A DNA stretch of 64,000 nucleotides. Origin: Saccharum officinarum (taxonomy: Eukaryota; Streptophyta; Magnoliopsida; Poales; Poaceae). The notes under the pieces are model-generated. The model did not search any database, was not told the origin of the DNA, and was given only the letters and a program-made list of their open reading frames with translations. The DNA lies in assembly GCA_020631735.1 (NCBI GenBank), contig CM036191.1:36873335-36937334 (forward strand), given 5' to 3'. How positions within the stretch are numbered: the stretch's first letter is position 1; every line of letters starts with the position of its first letter. Below, piece by piece: positions 33,431 to 45,427 of this stretch. A program made the translations under genes and the position numbers.

Positions 33431-36400
33431 TGAAACGACCCCAATTTCCGCGAAGGGAAATCCACAGCGTTGAAGTGTAATACGATCGTTGTAGATCATA
33501 TTAGCCGAATTCCAGTCGAATATCACATCCATACAACGATAATATCAGAGTACAAATAGTACGGAATTACATAATTTATTACATCGCCGCATTGGCGGAA
33601 TCAAAAGTAGCATTCATTCAGAATAGCTTGGAGATAAGATCGCCAAACTCGAGCGAAGGCATGAACTCCTCATCCGTCAAACTCCTCGGAACTATACTCC
33701 TCAGCAGAACCTGTGTGCCAAAATTTATCAGTACGATTTGTACTGGCCACTCCCATCCCTATGAGCATTGCTTTGTGGAAATTGGATGCAAGTGGGACAT
33801 AGTCAAAGGAACCTATAAAGCTGGGGTTTCCTACACAATAGCATATCAAGTAAATAGTAATCGTTTGTCAAGTTTTAACACCATTCCCACACACATTCCA
33901 CTCCATTCCCTTTTCCAAGCCAAGTTTCGATCCTAGGATCGACATACCACCATCTCCATATTATCACCATATCATACCATACCATATCATCGCTCAGTCG
34001 ACAGGCCAACTCTCTCTCGGCACTGTCTCAAGGCCCGTAGCCCCTGGCTACAACCGACACTCTCTCACGGGGGAAGAAGAGAAGGACTCATCTCACTATC
34101 TAGTTTAAGCGAAACCCAGGAAAGGTCCATAGCCGACAAGTTGGCACATGTATCGATCGATCAACCATACACTCTATAGAGGTTTTACATAACCACAAGA
34201 TCCGCCTTCCTCGCTGACCGTCGTTAACTAGGCTGATTCCGGCCGCTTGCTAGCCTAGGATAATGCCACTCTACCATTCAGCCCTGGTTCACCCTAAGTC
34301 AAGTCTGGGGTGGCTGTAACTGTGAGTCATGAGCCGGGTCCACAAGGTCTCCATGAAGTCTCAAAAGGGTGTAGGGGAAATCCTTCGTACCCTGTACCTC
34401 CTTACACTGTCCGCTATCAACCTAGCAGTAGTGGCAATATCCTACCAAGTAGTCCAGCCGTCCCGCACCATATAGGGCGAGTGGTACGTAAGGTTTCCCA
34501 GTGAATCTGAGTACTAGTAAGTCCTTACGGATGACCAAGCCAGAATGTCTCCATCAGGGTTTCCATTTACCATGCCACCACAACACCTCCATCCCGGGCT
34601 CCACCTGTCATAGGTTCACACCCAGGTCCACCTCATATACCATTTACCCACCACAGGTATCCATTCCAAGGGTGCCCAGGTAGCACCACACGGCATGACT
34701 TGCCCTAGGCTCGTCGTATACTCCAACTTGGTCGACACAACCCTCACCCTCCACACACCCAAGTCACACACGTAGCACTCTCCCCATGGTCCAGATAACA
34801 CCAGTATCCACCACGCACGTAGTATAAGCGTAGTAGAAGTATAAGTAATGAGATGTATAGCAGTAAGCATGTGTCTAGCCTAATAGCAGGGTATGCAGGG
34901 GTAAGGTTGCGCCAAGGTAAAGGCTTTCAAGCAAGCATACTACCATGCAAGTCCTATCATAATATGACTGTAGCAGTAAGGTAAAGCAATAGCAGTTCTA
35001 TGTTAGCCATGCGTAATAGGTGCTACGAGATTGGGTGGAATGTGGCACCTTCAGTGTAGTCGTCTTCGTTCTCCTCACGGTACTCAAGATCCTCGTCCGT
35101 CAGGTTCTCCTCCGAGTCTGTAACGTTTACATTATAGTCACGTTAGCGACGTCTATAGAGTAGCACAAAGAAGCAATGAAAATTCAAAAGAACCAAATGC
35201 ACTCAAACATGAGTTCATTGCGTAGATCTTGATTTTAGATGAATTTTAGTCCTGGTTTCATATTTTTCTGAGGTCGTATGCTTTAGTTATGAATTTCCGA
35301 AGTTTAAATCATTTCTGAAAATGGAAAAAGGCTGAATTAATCCTAGGCTGACACGTGTCATGCTGTGGTTGGTCCACGTGGCTTGCTGACATCAGCATCA
35401 TGGTTCCGAGTTGATAGGTGGGGTCCAGCTGACGTCAGCATGACGTCATCAACATCATTCATACCGACAGGTAGGACCAGAGACCATTGGGTCACTGACA
35501 GGTGGGTCCGGTCAAAGTCAAAGTCGGTCAACAGCGAGTCCACGGTCAACGGTCAACAATCAACAGTTAGGGTCACTAACATGTGGGCCTGGTCTGCTGA
35601 CGTCAGCAGCTGATGTCAGCGTGACGTCACCTGAGTTGCGTGGGCTGCTGACATGTGGGTCCCGTGTGACGTCAGCACCTGTCGTGTGGGTCCAAAGTGT
35701 TCGTGTCACTGACATGTGGGGCCAGGTCTATGGTCAACGTTGACCAGTCAACGGTCAATGCGAACAGGTCTCAAACGGGCTTCGGGTTGGGCCGGTCTGG
35801 GCTGGGCCGGGCCGGGCCAAACACGTGGCGTGTTGTGGCGTAGCCACATCACGGCCGTGGGCTCTTATTGGGCTTCGTCCACAGCGCGGCTCACACCGTG
35901 AGGCTCACGGTGGACCAGCGCTCATGGTCCATAGACCTTCGGTAGGGCGCACGGTGAACCAAGTCCACCGTCTCTTCTCCTTGGCTCGGCTCACGTGCAC
36001 CGAGCTCACGCAGGGGTGTCAGCGAGGGGGGGTGTTTCCCCTGTCTTTCTCCCACGGCGGCGCTCCTGCCGGCGGCGAGCTTCGCTGGTGAGCCTCCTTG
36101 GCGAGGCTGGTGCCCAACTGGGGAGGGGAAAGGCTACCCTAGGCCATGGCGATCATGATCTTGGGGCCCTAGTGGTGGCTGGGGTCTTCCAAGTCATTGG
36201 CCACGGCGGCTGGCGGCTCGGCGGTGCCCGCCGGTGGCAAGGTCGCGCACGCCGGCTCTCAAGTAACTAGGCTGGGCAGACGATGGCTCCGGTGGTTTCG
36301 TGGGTGCACGACGAATGCGTCCAGGGCTCAAGCGGGGCCTCGGACTCCTAGGTGGTCGTTAGGGGCTCTAGCGGCCATGGAGACACGATGTCGATGGTGA

Positions 36401-37851
36401 TGCGCACGGGCGATCAAGGGGGCTCCCGCGGGGTGGTCACGGCATGGTCGCGGGGTGTGCATGGGTGCGTGTGTTCCTAGTGGCCGGAGACAAGGCACTG
36501 GCCTACGCGCTCTAGGTGTGGGGCGCCATGGCCAATGGTGAGGTTCGGCGGCAGAAAGAGACCAGAAGGGGGAAAAGCTCACCGTGGGTGGCGTGGAAGA
36601 GTGGGTGGTGATGCCGTGTCGATTCGAGGCTGTGTAGCTCCGGTGGCCATGCAGTGCCACGTTGCCCGCGCTAGTGATGAAGACGATGGCATCGTCTTCG
36701 GCTCCGGCGATCTCCTTTTCCGCAGCGGCTTCAACGCTTTCCTCCCCCTTCCCTTCCCCTTCTCCCTCCTCTCTCTTGGTTCAGGTGCGTAGTGTATGGC
36801 CACCAAATGGCGGCGGGCGATGGACGATCACTAGGGCTCCGGGGCTGGGGCTCTTATAGCCAGAGCTTCGGCCATGTCATGGACGAGAGGCTGGAGATGG
36901 CCAGGTGCACGTGAAGGGCCGTGATTACGTCGCGGCTAGGGCTACGGGGTTGCGACGTGGTCATGGGTGCGATGGAGAATCCGTTTGCGTGATCCTTGGT
37001 TAGCAAGGCGGGGGACAGGGAGGGGGCAAGGGCATGGCTCGGCCATGGCCATGGCAGGCGCGCGGTAGTGGTCATGCATCTTGCGTGACCCTATCGGGCA
37101 GCCGGTGCCTTGGTGGTATCCATCCAATGGCTTTGCAGGTGGTCGTGAGGCACGAACGTGGAGAAAGGGTGCTGGGGCCTGGGATCTTTCCTATGGCTTC
37201 CGCACTCTGCTTTTGCCGGAAGCAGAGGAGGGGACCAAGGAAGGGGATGACGCTGGGGTCCACTCGTCAGCCAGCGCGGGGTGAACAACGGCGTGGTGCG
37301 TGGCCGGCTATGTGGGGTCGCGGTGGCAGCGACAGCGGGTGGAGCGGACGGACGCATAGGCGTGGGTGACGCGCAACTGACGCGCGGGCCCAAGTGGCAG
37401 CGGCAGCTGGCGGGGCTAGGCGCGCGGGCGGCTGCGGTAGCCTAGGCCTACGTGCGCACGCTAGGCTGGCTAGGCCGAGCGGTTGGCTGCGAGGCCCACT
37501 TCTTCTTTTCCTTTCACTATTTTTCATTTCTCTTCCATTTGTTTGAATTCAAATTTGGTTTGATTTGATGATTTATTACTTTTAAAGGAGTTGTTAGTCA
37601 TTACATAAAACAAATGAAGATCCAACTCACAATTTGAGTTAACAATGTATGCAACTCTTTATTTTGTTAGAAATTAAATAATCATAATCAACAAATGACA
37701 TGCCATGCTTATGTGTTGTCTTGGGTTGGGGTTATGCCTAATGCAACCCTCAGGTTGGCTTTCAATACATGACACTCATCACTACATGGGAGTTTTTAAG
37801 AAAATTTTTGTAGTTGGTATTTTTATGTGTATGGGTTTTTGGGTTGTTACA
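33431..37851 (-). repeat. 3' LTR (4.4 kb) of a Ty3 chromovirus (Del/Tekay-like)
   Basis: On the minus strand it begins TGTAACAACCC directly after a polypurine tract (GTTAAGGGGGTAGGAC, 37867-37852) and ends GGTCGTTTCA at 33431. Its great length and TGTAACA start fit Del/Tekay chromoviruses, as does the integrase fragment next to it. Open frames of 60-110 codons within 35.3-37.5 kb are GC-rich chance frames. It carries a cluster of TGACGTCA sites. Confidence 0.8.
35430..35674. promoter_or_regulatory. Cluster of five TGACGTCA palindromes in the LTR
   Basis: Exact TGACGTCA occurs at 35430, 35441, 35598, 35622 and 35667, three of them within or close to GCTGACGTCAGC. TGACG-core motifs are known binding sites for plant TGA-type bZIP factors. 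Several 'ggtcaa'/'gtcaac' W-box-like words lie between them (35510-35560). A regulatory role is inferred. Confidence 0.55.
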
Positions 37852-37885
37852 GTCCTACCCCCTTAACAGAATCTCATCCTCGAGA

Positions 37886-38662
37886 TTAAAGTGTAACGTA
37901 CTCTTCAAAGAGGTAAGGATATCGTAGCCGGAGGTCCGACTCTTTCTCCCATGTTGCTTCTCTCTCAGTATGATTACTCCATTGGATCTTGCACATAGGA
38001 ATAGTCTTGCTTCGGGTCTCTTTGGTATCTCTGTCTAGAATTCTGATAGGATGTTCTCTATACTCAAGTGTATCTTGAATGTCAAGTGTATCAGTTGGGA
38101 CTACTTCATCGGGTACTCTTAAACACTTGCGTAGCTGTGAGACATGGAATACGGGATGTACACCCATCAATTCCTCGGGTAGCTCAAGTTCGTAGGTGAG
38201 CTTTCCAATCCTCTTGCAAATCTTGTATGGGCCAACAAATCTAGGGGCAAGCTTTCCTTTCACATGGAATCTGACCGTTCCACGTAGCGGGGATACCTTG
38301 AGATAGACGAAGCCCCCCACATTGAACTCAAGTTCGCTTCTCCTTTTGTCAGCATAGCTCTTGTATCGACTTTGAGCAATTCTCAAATTCTCTCTTACCT
38401 GAGCAACTCCTTCTTCTGCATCTTGAATCTTAGCGGAGTCAAAGAATGATCTTTCTCCCGGTTGGGACCACATCAAAGGTGTCTTACAAGGTCTGCCATA
38501 CAGAGCTTCAAATGGCGACATCTTGACACTGGCTTGGTAGCTGTTGTTGTAAGAGAACTCTGCATAGGGTAGGCATTTCTCCCAATCAAAGCCGTAATTC
38601 AGTACACTAGCGTGAAGCATGTCTTCTAAGATCTGATTTACTCGTTCTGTCTGTCCATCTAG
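37886..38662 (-). pseudogene. Chromovirus integrase C-terminus with chromodomain (fragment)
   Basis: One open minus-strand frame begins in the integrase core (DGQTERVNQILEDML at about 38655) and continues through LPYAEFSYNNSYQASVKMSP, FEALYGRPCKTPLMW, FVGPYKICKRIGKLTYELEL, HPVFHVSQLRKC, to a chromodomain-like tail (WSNHTEREATWEKESDLR) ending at 37886. The integrase inserts cDNA, and the chromodomain steers it to chromatin. Everything upstream (gag, protease, RT, RNase H, 5' LTR) is cut off at about 38663, where unrelated sequence begins, so it is a 3' fragment despite the open frame. Confidence 0.85.
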
Positions 38663-39279
38663 TCATGGGTGATGGAGTAAGAGCAGTGGCGATAAGGGAA
38701 AGGACAAATGGCTTGAAAGAGATGGCGCAAGCAGCAGCCAGTACAGGAGGGTCTATGGGGAGAAACTTCCATGACTTTGTCAAAACATTCCAAGCTCCTG
38801 AGTCCTAGACTCCTAGGTAAATCACTAACTCAGTCATACATGCTCCACTAAAACTGAAGTGTCTACCATAGCTCAAGCTTACAATGAGTAGCCTACTGTA
38901 AAAATTTCATCACAATTGGAGCACAGGAGCTGCAGTTATGAATTAAACACAGAAACATATAGACCTGCAACCAGAAAAAATTTAATACAAAAGCATGTCG
39001 TATTATATATTTACTGCATAGGTCTACTCATGTGGAGTCTAACAAAACTTGATTTTTCCCCTTTACGATTTTTCTATGATTTTGTACAAATTTTCAAAGT
39101 TTGAGCCAGTTTATGAAATAAAACAAAAAAGAGCACGTGGCGCACATCCGCGGCCACATAGGCAACATAGTCCTGTGTGGCTAGCTTTTGATGGTGGCTA
39201 AGACGTAGACAAAGTTCATGGACTCAGATGATCGAATCATGGACCTAGGTGAGAAGAGGAAAAGTTGCGACATGAGAAA
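38663..39279. other. Unassigned stretch next to the chromovirus break
   Basis: A 40-codon plus-strand frame near 38667-38806 (including SMGRNFHDFVKTFQAPES) might be a gag scrap of another element. The rest shows nothing recognisable. Confidence 0.3.
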
Positions 39280-39625
39280 TCAATCATTGTAACATCTCAG
39301 TCTGCTTTGCTGCAACATGGAAAATCAGCAGAATGCAACATCCGACAGCCAACTACTGCAACATCAAAATAAAGGAGATGCAACATCTCTAATCAACATA
39401 ACAAAATGATTGCTTACTACAACACCAAGAAATCATCACTTGCATACTGCAACACCAAACATGCTAGTTTGTTGTAGCAACATGAGAACACTAAACAATC
39501 ATGTGACACAATATGCTAGTTTTGTTGCAGCAACATGAGAGATCATCTGCTGAAACATCAGAATTCGTTATCGAAACATGAGAAATCTCCTGACGCAACA
39601 TAAAAAAACAAATGCAACATCCTAA
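39280..39625 (-). repeat. TGTTGCA-rich interspersed repeat, copy B (inverted)
   Basis: The plus strand carries many 'tgcaacatc', 'gcaacatgagaa' and 'ctgcaacac' words, the reverse complement of the TGTTGCA words at 29460-29890 and 61467-61780. Spacing is irregular. Confidence 0.6.
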
Positions 39626-39982
39626 AACCATATCTGAGCGATAGTGGCCCTAGATCCAAGGAGGGTGCAGATCTGGGCCTTCCTGAGCAGCACAAAGTGT
39701 CCAGCTTTGGGCATGAGGATAGCAGCAACAGACAGACTTGTAATATGTTGGCTTGCCGATGGAGGAAGGCAGACGGACGTAGCAGAGAGAGAGAGAGGAT
39801 GTTGCTTGCTTGCTCCTCATTCCTGACAGGAGTTGTTGCTGGAGAAGGAGCAAAGCAGGTGAGGGACGTCACGGAGAGGGAAGTTGGAGCTTGCAATAGG
39901 CGCGGTGGAGAGGGTGGCCAGAGTCGGGCGGACGGCGAGCAAGAACTCGGAGCGAGCAATGTCGGGTGAATCACAAGAGAGG

Positions 39983-40202
39983 CCAAAGGACTCTGGGCCA
40001 AGTGGTTAGGGAATTCCGGCGGCACCCCTCAGGTCCTGAGTTCGACTCCGCGTGGGAGCGAATTTCAGGCTAGGGGGCAACGAATTCTGCTACGTCAGGA
40101 TAGGGGTGGGGTTCGTGGGTTTTCTCGATCTATGTGAGAAGATCATCCTTCTTCTTAAAAAATGCCTTGTGGCCGTCATACCCCCGCAGGTTGAGTTTTC
40201 CT
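39983..40202 (+). mobile_element. tRNA-derived SINE
   Basis: 220 bp with a pol III A-box-like GGCCAAGTGGTTAGGG and a B-box GGTCCTGAGTTCGACTCC, followed by the body 'gcgtgggagcgaatttcagg' and a pyrimidine/G-rich 3' end. It is flanked by a 16-bp target duplication TGAATCACRAGAGAGG (39967-39982 and 40203-40218, one mismatch). It resembles a known grass SINE group, but the family name is not certain. Confidence 0.85.
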
Positions 40203-40256
40203 TGAATCACGAGAGAGGAAAGCAGACTAGTAGGGAGATTTTGGAGAGAAGCTGGT

Positions 40257-40537
40257 TGTCACACCCCCAAATTTTTTGATTTTGGGTTGTGCATAGAAAA
40301 CACTAAGGAAAATAAATGATTTCAATATATGATATGAAATTTTCCAATATTAGTTTAAGTTTCCAAAAGTTTAGATGTAGAAAAATGTGGTTTTCATTTT
40401 TTTCTAAAAATAATTCGATGGGCTTGGTTGATGTGATATTTGCTTGTTGCTTGACTATGTGTTGTGATTGTGAAAAGTTCGAAAGCACGTTTAGTAAGTC
40501 ATTTATCTTTGTCGGGGTCATAACCCGGGGTGTCTCA
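40257..40537. repeat. Possible decayed LTR remnant
   Basis: It begins TGTCACACCCCC and ends CCCGGGGTGTCTCA, the kind of ends seen in grass LTRs. 'aagctctgatta' follows. No internal coding sequence is adjacent. Confidence 0.35.
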
Positions 40538-41916
40538 AAGCTCTGATTAGATTGTAGGCCGCGCGGCCTGCAACGCAACAGTCAGCAAGGGCCCAAACGA
40601 CCGAGGCCAAGCAAGATCAGAGCAGAGCAGACCAGGCACTAAAGATGGGGTCAGCCCCGACCCCTTCCACCCGCCTTACAAAGATTGCAAAAACAAATAG
40701 CACCATGTTTCTTTTCAAAATCTGCGGTCCTACTATTAACCACGTCAAATGAACGGTTGATTTTCTTGGCATAATTATTTATGGCATGTGACTATATATA
40801 TATTTCTCCAGTGACTGAAACTAACATACTTTTTTTTATCAAGAATTGTTCTACCCTTTTTTTTATCTGATGCCTCCCAATAAGGGCATATTCTAGGCAA
40901 AAGATTACAAAATAAATTATGAGGCACGAGGGCTGTATGACAAAATATAAATGAGCATCATGCACTTTGGAAGTAGGACGCAATACTTATAATCCACAGA
41001 AAAGGAAGACTAGCTAGAAAAACTCCACAACAGTTTCCTCATTCAAGATTAATTAAGTTTAGAATTGAAAATTCAGTCATACAGCCTTCGTGCCTCATAG
41101 TTATTTCTCATTTTGGAATAAGTTAAATATCCTATCTGCAATAAAAAAAATATATTTGTTCCTTAGATAAAAAAAACCTTTTGAGCAAAGCATGGATCAG
41201 AGAACATAGGTAATCAATGGAAATGCTAAAATTATAACTTCAAAATAATAAATTATTTTGTAAGTTTTATGGTGCAAGGCGATGATCCCCTAGTTTTATC
41301 ATTAATGTGTTATGAAATGGTGTAACTAATCTCAGTCAATAAAGCTCGCGATTTGTCAAAAAGGTTTCGCGGTAGTGTAGCCATCCTCCACCGTCTAGAA
41401 GGTTGTTGCTTGTTCTTTAATTGCGTTATTGTTTTCCTCATGGGACACTAATATATGTACTCCATCCATGGTGCCAGCAACTTTCCTTTTAATTGGAATC
41501 ATGCATCTTCCGAGATCTGCCATGACAGCCACTTTGCAGATAGACCGTATATTAATCCGAATACTCAAAATCAGATTTCTGATATGTATATGAGATAAAT
41601 ATCAATATTTGCATGATCCGAAAAAAATATAGGATATAATATGAAATATGGGAAATAATGCAGCATCACTGGTATCCGTCTGTACCGATCTGGTTTCATC
41701 CATAGTCTTAGCCGCCAGCACACCATATAAAAATTCAAAATGAAGTTGCATTTCGTCCTTACGCTATTACCACTCCTAGTCTATATATATAAATTTAGCC
41801 ACGGTCGCCACCATCATGTCCAACGGGCATAAACCGAAAGATCGAGCACACGCAATTAAAGTAGGTATAGCCACAATGGAGAAGGTGCTCGTGGCCGTGG
41901 GCGTGGTGGGGTGTCC
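40538..41916. other. AT-rich spacer, no gene seen
   Basis: No recognisable coding or RNA gene. A short plus-strand frame at about 41877 (MEKVLVAVGVVGCP) runs into the truncated retrotransposon at 41917 and is not supported as a gene. Confidence 0.4.
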
Positions 41917-44634
41917 GTCATCTTCTTTTCTCATCCAGATTTGATGATATCCTGAGAAACAATCTATGAAACTTAGCATTTCACTTCCAGCCGCTTGATC
42001 AATTAATGTGTCGATTCTTGTTAGTGGGAAATTATCTTTTGGGCATGCTTTGTTAAGATCTGTAAAATCGATACACATTCGCCATTTTCCGTTCTTTTTC
42101 TTGACCATGACGATATTTGCTAGCCAAGTTGTGAATTGGACTTCTTTTATAACTTTTGCATCTAGCAACCTTTGGACTTCGGCTTTTGCAGCTTGTATTC
42201 TGTCTTCAGCTAATTTTCTCAGTTTCTGCTTTTTGGGTCTGAAATTTTGATTGATGTCGAGTTTGTGCTCAATTATTTCTCTACTGACTCCTCCTAAATC
42301 ATTGGATGTCCATGCGAAGATATCTTTGTTACTTTGAAGAAATTCTATGAGTCTGTTTTCTTATTCTTGAGAAAGTCATGTCCCTATGATTACTTGTTTG
42401 TCTGGGACTAATGAGTCAAGGGGTACTTTCTTTGTTTCTTCGACTGCTTGAGCTTTTTCTTGTGGCTTCGCATTTTCTGTTTCTTCTTTCTCTTCTTCTT
42501 TGATTGTATGGATATTTTTCCGACCAGGAGTGTATTGTTTTTCAATTTTTCTTGCTTCAGTTTGATCTCCATGGATTGTGATAACTCCATTAATTGCAAG
42601 CATCTTCATACATAAGTAAGAGTAGCTTATTACTGCTTCAAATGCATTCAGAGTTCCCCTTCTAAAAAGTGCATTATAGGGATAATGGATGTCCACCACA
42701 TCAAATGCAATTTGCTCTATTCTTGCATTGTTGACTGTTCCAAATGATATAGGAAGAACTATTCTTCCTATTGAGTGAATTGGCTTTCCACCGAAGTCGT
42801 AGAGTGGGTGCTCAGCTCTTCCTAAAAGTTTACGATCAATTTTCATGGCATCAATTGTTGCTGTGAATATAATATCTGCAGAACTTCTACCGTCAACTAG
42901 AATTTTTGAGACAGCCCATCCATCAATATTTGCTTCAACTACCATTGCATCCATGTGTGGATAGTCTTTCAGTTGCAAATCTTTTTCTAAGAATGTGATT
43001 GGTAGATGAGACCATCTTGTTTTATTCTATGGGCCTTCTATTGAGATAGAGTTTACTCTTCGAAAATAATTCTTCTTTTGATTGTTGTTTTCATGATCAA
43101 TATTGTTTCCTCCGATGATTGTCATGATTCTTCCTTTGCTTGCCATTGAAGTTGATGGAGAGTTGTCTTGTTTGTTGTTCCCTTGTGGGTTGCTATTTGC
43201 CACAGGGGATTCGAGCTGTATTTGAAAATTTATTTGTTGTTGATTTTGCCTCCATTGATTTGGGTCGTATATTGCCACTGGTCCATAGCTATATGATGAT
43301 GAGCCTGGGATCATTGCTTGGGAGTGTCCAAACTGAATTGGGTAATAAGAGTTTTGTTGGCCTTGAATCATATGATTGACAACTTTTGATTGACTTGAGA
43401 TTTTGTTTTCTTCTTGTATTTCTTCGATGCCTTTCTTTACTTTTGGACACATTTTTGATGTGTGTCTAGCCCCTTTGCCATGAATGATGCAACACATGTC
43501 TTCTAGTCTTAGGGGTGTTCTTCCTCTTCCTCGTCCTCCTCTTCCTCTTGAATTAAAGCCACCTCTTTTGAATGTCCTTTGGTTGTACTGACTGTTGTAC
43601 TAATTTTGAAGTGAGAAAGTGTTTTCAGTAGTTGAATTGCTATTTTCAACTTGATTGACTTGGGTGAAGTGTCTTCGCTCAAAGTTGTTTTGCTTTGGGG
43701 GTTGAAAATTGCTGCTTTTATTTTGATTTCTAAAGCTGTTTTCTTCCTCAATTTTTTTTCTGTAATCTTCATCGGACTTGCAGTACTTTTGGATTTCTTC
43801 GTAAAGTTGAGCCAGTGAAGTTGGCTTTTCTCGAGTAAGGTGTGTTGCACATTGTTCTGCCCGAAGTCCCTTGATTGCTGCAATTATGACAACTTCGTCT
43901 GGGATATTTGTGATTTGAGATTTGATTTGAATGAATCTCTTGTAATATTGACTTAGAGGTTCTTGGGGCTGTTGTTTGCAGTTAAATAAATCCATGTCTG
44001 TAAGACCAGTTGGTTGAAATCATTGGAAGTCAACAAGTAGATTTGTCTTTAATTGTTCCCATGAATGTATGGATCTTGCTTTCAGAGATGAATACCAGTG
44101 TTGTGCTGGACCTTTTACTGCCATGACAAATGATTTTGCAAGTGCGGTTTCATCCCCTCCGCCCGCAATTACTGCGGCTTCAAAACTCATTAGGAATTGC
44201 CTCGGGTCTGATTCACCATCAAATGTTGGTATCATGTTGAACTTGTACCCTATAGGCTATTGAGCTAGCTGCAAATTTGTTGATAGTGGGTAGCTTGTAT
44301 CAATTGATATGAATGCTTTCTGAATATGTCTCTCTTGAGAGATTCTTGTTGCTAGATGCGGTTCTTCTTGATTTATAACTTCATGATTTGCATTTTGCAG
44401 TTGCTCGTTTAAATTGCGAAGGGTAACTTCGGCCCCTTCTATTCTTTGTTTGAGTGTCTTTTCTCGTGCTCTTGCGCGACATTCTTCAAGTTCTTTAAGT
44501 CTTTGTTCTTCAGCTTCGGCCGTTCTTGAAGAATTTACACCTTGAGAGACTTCTTTTGTAAGACCTCTGTCTTCTCCGAGTGGTTGTTCGTCTTCGGTTT
44601 CTTCATTCACAGTTTTCTTGTTTGGTCTTGCCAT
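41917..44634 (-). pseudogene. Ty3 (Tat/Athila-type) gag-protease-RT reading frame, 3'-truncated, six stops
   Basis: Starting at ATG 44634 (MARPNKK), one single reading frame runs to about 41917. It holds a charged coiled gag N-terminus, a gag core (MIPTFDGESDPRQFLMSFEA; LSQYYKRFIQIKSQI), a CCIIHGKGARHTSKMC knuckle-like motif, and an aspartic protease (LVDGRSSADI). The RT N-terminus follows (WLANIVMVKKKNGKWRMCID, TDLNKACPKDNFPLTRID, SFIDCFSGYHQIWMRKED). Reading stops inside RT, where non-element sequence takes over. Premature stops at 44257, 44020, 43600, 43027, 42376 and 42361 are all in the same frame, and no frameshift is seen over 2.7 kb. In an intact element these domains give the capsid, protease and polymerase. 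This copy is dead. Confidence 0.85.
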
Positions 44635-44691
44635 TTTATTTCTTGTAGTCGTGAAGATCTTTAGATGCACGCACAAACGGTGGGCGCCAGA

Positions 44692-45427
44692 TGTTGGGTG
44701 AAAAGTTCAGGTCAGATGACACGATTCACACAATCATCAGAAAAATTTCATCCAAGGCAAAATTGCATGTAAAGTTGCATTTATTTCATGATCATACCAT
44801 ACATGTCAGAGGGGGTTTTTATAGGGCCCTAGCCTTCGTATTTTACATAAAATAACTATTTTACCCCTGACCTAACTATTTACAACCATTTATTTACGTA
44901 AGGGCGAAGTGGTCATTTTCTCCTAATTCAGTCTTCTTTTTCGCATCCGATCCTCTTTTCCTTCAATGAATTTGTTTTCTTCAGATCATCTTATGTTTCT
45001 TTGTTCACTTCTCTGTCCAGCGAAGTTGAATTCTTGACGACGAAGTCGACAGTCGAAGTTGAATTCTTGACGACGAAGTCGACAGTCGAAGTTGAATTTC
45101 TGACGACGAAGTCGACAGGCGAAGTTGAATTCTTGACGACGAAGTCGATATGCGAAGTTGAATTCTTGGCGACGAAGTCGATAGGCGAAGTTGAATTCTT
45201 GGCGACGAAGTCGATAGGCGGAGTTGAATTCTTGGCGACGAAGTCGATATGCGAAGTTGAATTCTTGACGACGAAGTCGATATGCGAAGTTGAGTTCTTG
45301 GCGACGAAGTCAAAATACATTCTTCGCTGTATTTTTTCCTGCAAGTGAATTTCATCAGAATATTTTTATATCTTTTATACTCCAAAGTTTGGGCTTGAGT
45401 TTTTTGGACGAAGTTAATTTCCCAACA
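44692..45427 (-). repeat. 5' LTR of the Tat-type element
   Basis: 736 bp. On the minus strand it begins TGTTGGGAAATTAACTTC and ends CACCCAACA, so the ends form an inverted TGTTGGG. It is followed by TCTGGCGCCCACCG, a primer-binding-site-like sequence common in Tat/Athila elements. The LTR contains nine 33-bp tandem units. Confidence 0.85.
45021..45317. repeat. 9 x 33-bp minisatellite inside the LTR
   Basis: Units start every 33 bp from 45021 to 45285 with CGAAGTTGAATTCTTG and continue ACGACGAAGTCGA. The last three bases vary (cagt, tatg, aggc classes), and higher-order neighbours share variants. Because 33 is divisible by 3, open frames appear on both strands, but these are not genes. Confidence 0.95.

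Noticed and set aside
35825..37527. Many 60-110-codon ORFs on both strands
   Set aside because: GC-rich interior of a 4.4-kb LTR; overlapping in several frames with no conserved motif.
41877..41943. Short ORF starting MEKVLVAVGVV as a signal peptide or HMA exon
   Set aside because: Runs directly into the truncated Ty3 fragment; no intron donor or continuation.
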